Shown one piece after another: positions 62,804-64,000 of a DNA stretch of 64,000 nt. How positions within the stretch are numbered: the first letter of the stretch is position 1; each line of letters opens with the position of its first letter. A program made the position numbers and the translations under genes. Origin of the DNA: Calothrix sp. FI2-JRJ7 (GTDB lineage: Bacteria; Cyanobacteriota; Cyanobacteriia; Cyanobacteriales; Nostocaceae); the NCBI GenBank assembly GCA_019359675.1, contig JAHHGX010000078.1, forward strand, positions 123,497 to 187,496, written 5' to 3'. A model generated the notes under the pieces. The model searched no databases and was not told where the DNA came from. It saw only the letters and a program-made list of their open reading frames with translations.

Positions 62804-63853
62804 CTAACATCCCACCGGACACCAATAAGCCAAATTATCAGTAATCTCACTTTGCGACACCCTCATTCCCAAACCACCAGAAACCAACTCATCACTACCA
62901 TCGTTATACAACCACGAACCCCAAACTGCCGTCATCAACTCCCCACCAACATCTAACTTAGGCAACTCCAACAACTGCTGATAAACTAACTGTTGGCGCC
63001 TATACCAATCATCACTATTCTCACTGCTATACACCATCTTGCCAGACTTAACAGCAAATCCACCCTCACCTTCGCGTCCTAAAATAGGTTTAGCGAAATA
63101 CGTATCTCCAATATCTTGCTGACTTAGCGAAGTTCTAGGGAAATAATTAATAACAGTCTCAGCATTCTCTGAACTTAAATACTCCAAACCCAAATCATAA
63201 ATCAGAGCAAAAATACTTTTAGGCTGTAAAGCAAAAGCCGAACCAAAGTTAACAATTACTATTTTCTTTTTTAAAATAAGTTCTTCCAATCCTTGCCACA
63301 ATCTGTTTCCATTCTCATCAATATCATTAATCGCCCATTCCACAGGATACCACATAAACAAAACATCAATAGGTTTACCTGTTCTAGAATCAAACAGATA
63401 CTTATACCGTTTCTCGATGAAGATGCGCTTTATCCCTGACTGTAGAGATTGACATGTCAATCTCTACGGGATTTATTTGGCGCAACTTTATGCAGAATTG
63501 GTATTACCATCTTTAATACGTAAAAACTCAATTGGTAAAATATTAGATTCATGGTGATAATGGCGACTTAACCAGCGCATTGTGCCTAAATCTTCAGCAT
63601 TATTTAACGCAGTAAATGTAACATTACAATCTGTATGAGATTTTTTTAAATACTTAGCTGCGCGTTCAATTTGCTGATTTAAAGATAAACTTAATATTTG
63701 CTGTGTATTAAAAATAGGTGCCTTCAAATTAAAATGTTGAGCGACTTTAGTATTACCTTCAGTACATTCAAACCAAAAGCTTGGCGTTTGAGGATTTGTT
63801 TCAATAACTTGCTTAATACCTTTGGCTTCATTCCAGCACCAATCAAGGCGCAT
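62804..63853 (-). pseudogene. Glutathionylspermidine-synthase-like ATP-grasp gene split by a repeat
   Basis: The first part (63853-63488) has LPPFCMRLDWCWNEAKGIKQ just before and at its start, then VIETNPQTPSFWFE. It stops after IEFLRIKDGN. The second part (63460-62804) resumes at KRIFIEKRYKYLFDSRTG, then WYPVEWAI, KPILGREGEGG (ATP-grasp lysine region) and ends LAYWCPVGC. Between them lie stops and a family B-like palindrome. Upstream of 63853 a TGA interrupts the frame too. Both halves fit the GSP_synth family. The gene is probably dead. Confidence 0.8.
63443..63468. repeat. Family B-like palindrome inside the glutathionylspermidine-synthase-like gene
   Basis: GTAGAGATTGACA and TGTCAATCTCTAC form a perfect 26-bp palindrome. 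The outer eight bases match family B; the centre is different. Confidence 0.78.
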
Positions 63854-64000
63854 ACAGAATGGTGGTAAACTATCTCATATCTTGCACCTGGAAATTTGAA
63901 TGTCAATTCCTTGACTCAGTGCCAGTTTTCTAAGTCGTTCAATGTCTTGTAAAAGAAGTAACACTACTAAATTGGGAAATATAGTAAGGAGCTGCAATTT
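63854..64000 (-). other. Right-edge sequence upstream of the split gene
   Basis: A minus-strand frame open from the window edge reads LLLLQDIERLRKLALSQGID and ends at a TGA near 63870. It may be the end of another gene or the decayed start of the split one. Too little is visible to decide. Confidence 0.3.

Overview
This window comes from a filamentous, probably heterocyst-forming cyanobacterium (Nostocales-like), judged by gene content alone. Markers include apcF (phycobilisome core beta-18), CP12, a Gap2-type GAPDH, and the block apcF - glnA - gifA. As I recall, that block is also neighbouring in Anabaena/Nostoc PCC 7120. The DNA is AT-rich. By eye I counted about 118 copies of the palindrome GGCGCC and none of the usual cyanobacterial HIP1 octamer GCGATCGC, so this genome seems to use a different highly iterated palindrome.

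Layout. 0-2.2 kb: the 5' end of an exporter-like gene, a parvulin-type isomerase, a decayed thiL fragment and a hicAB pair. 2.2-20.4 kb: mostly housekeeping genes: thiL, gap2, murC, murB, a LuxR-type response regulator, a low-molecular-weight phosphatase, a YbaB protein, the Omp85 barrel assembly protein, an LpxB-related protein, a Uma2 protein, a PBP4-type carboxypeptidase, a Ser/Thr kinase with FHA and SH3 domains, and a TPR protein. 20.4-36.4 kb: an accessory and decaying zone. It holds remnants of hsdM, hsp20, uma2, two parD antitoxins, nirB and an HNH-partner gene, plus an orphan Phd antitoxin and a RelE pair. Sound genes lie between them: a His-tailed ferrochelatase paralogue, acetolactate synthase with a zinc-ribbon tail, a C39-like protease, a second PBP4 and an HNH nuclease. 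36.6-49.9 kb: a MATE exporter, a Uma2 protein, a membrane-GAF protein, a methyltransferase, the nitrogen-control block gifA/glnA/apcF with good NtcA sites, a degenerate receiver protein, TlyA, CP12, a membrane GTPase and a PLP deaminase. 49.9-64 kb: a broken dgt, a lipoprotein, CbiMQO metal uptake, an iron cluster (two-domain multicopper oxidase, helix-hairpin-helix lipoprotein, ferritin-like protein, FTR1 permease), a MOSC protein, a KirBac channel, a BON protein, an AmpG-like transporter, a hydrolase and a glutathionylspermidine-synthase-like gene split by a repeat.

At least five families of short dispersed palindromic repeats are scattered through the window. They often sit exactly at gene ends and supply stop codons, C-terminal residues or, in one case, the base just before a start codon. 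Together with about ten recognisable pseudogenes this points to a genome shaped by small mobile repeats and ongoing gene loss.

Genes that act together: gap2 and CP12 (Calvin-cycle GAPDH and its redox linker), glnA and gifA (glutamine synthetase and its inactivating factor), murC and murB, cbiM/Q/O, and the iron cluster. I saw no tRNA, rRNA, CRISPR array or intact insertion sequence.
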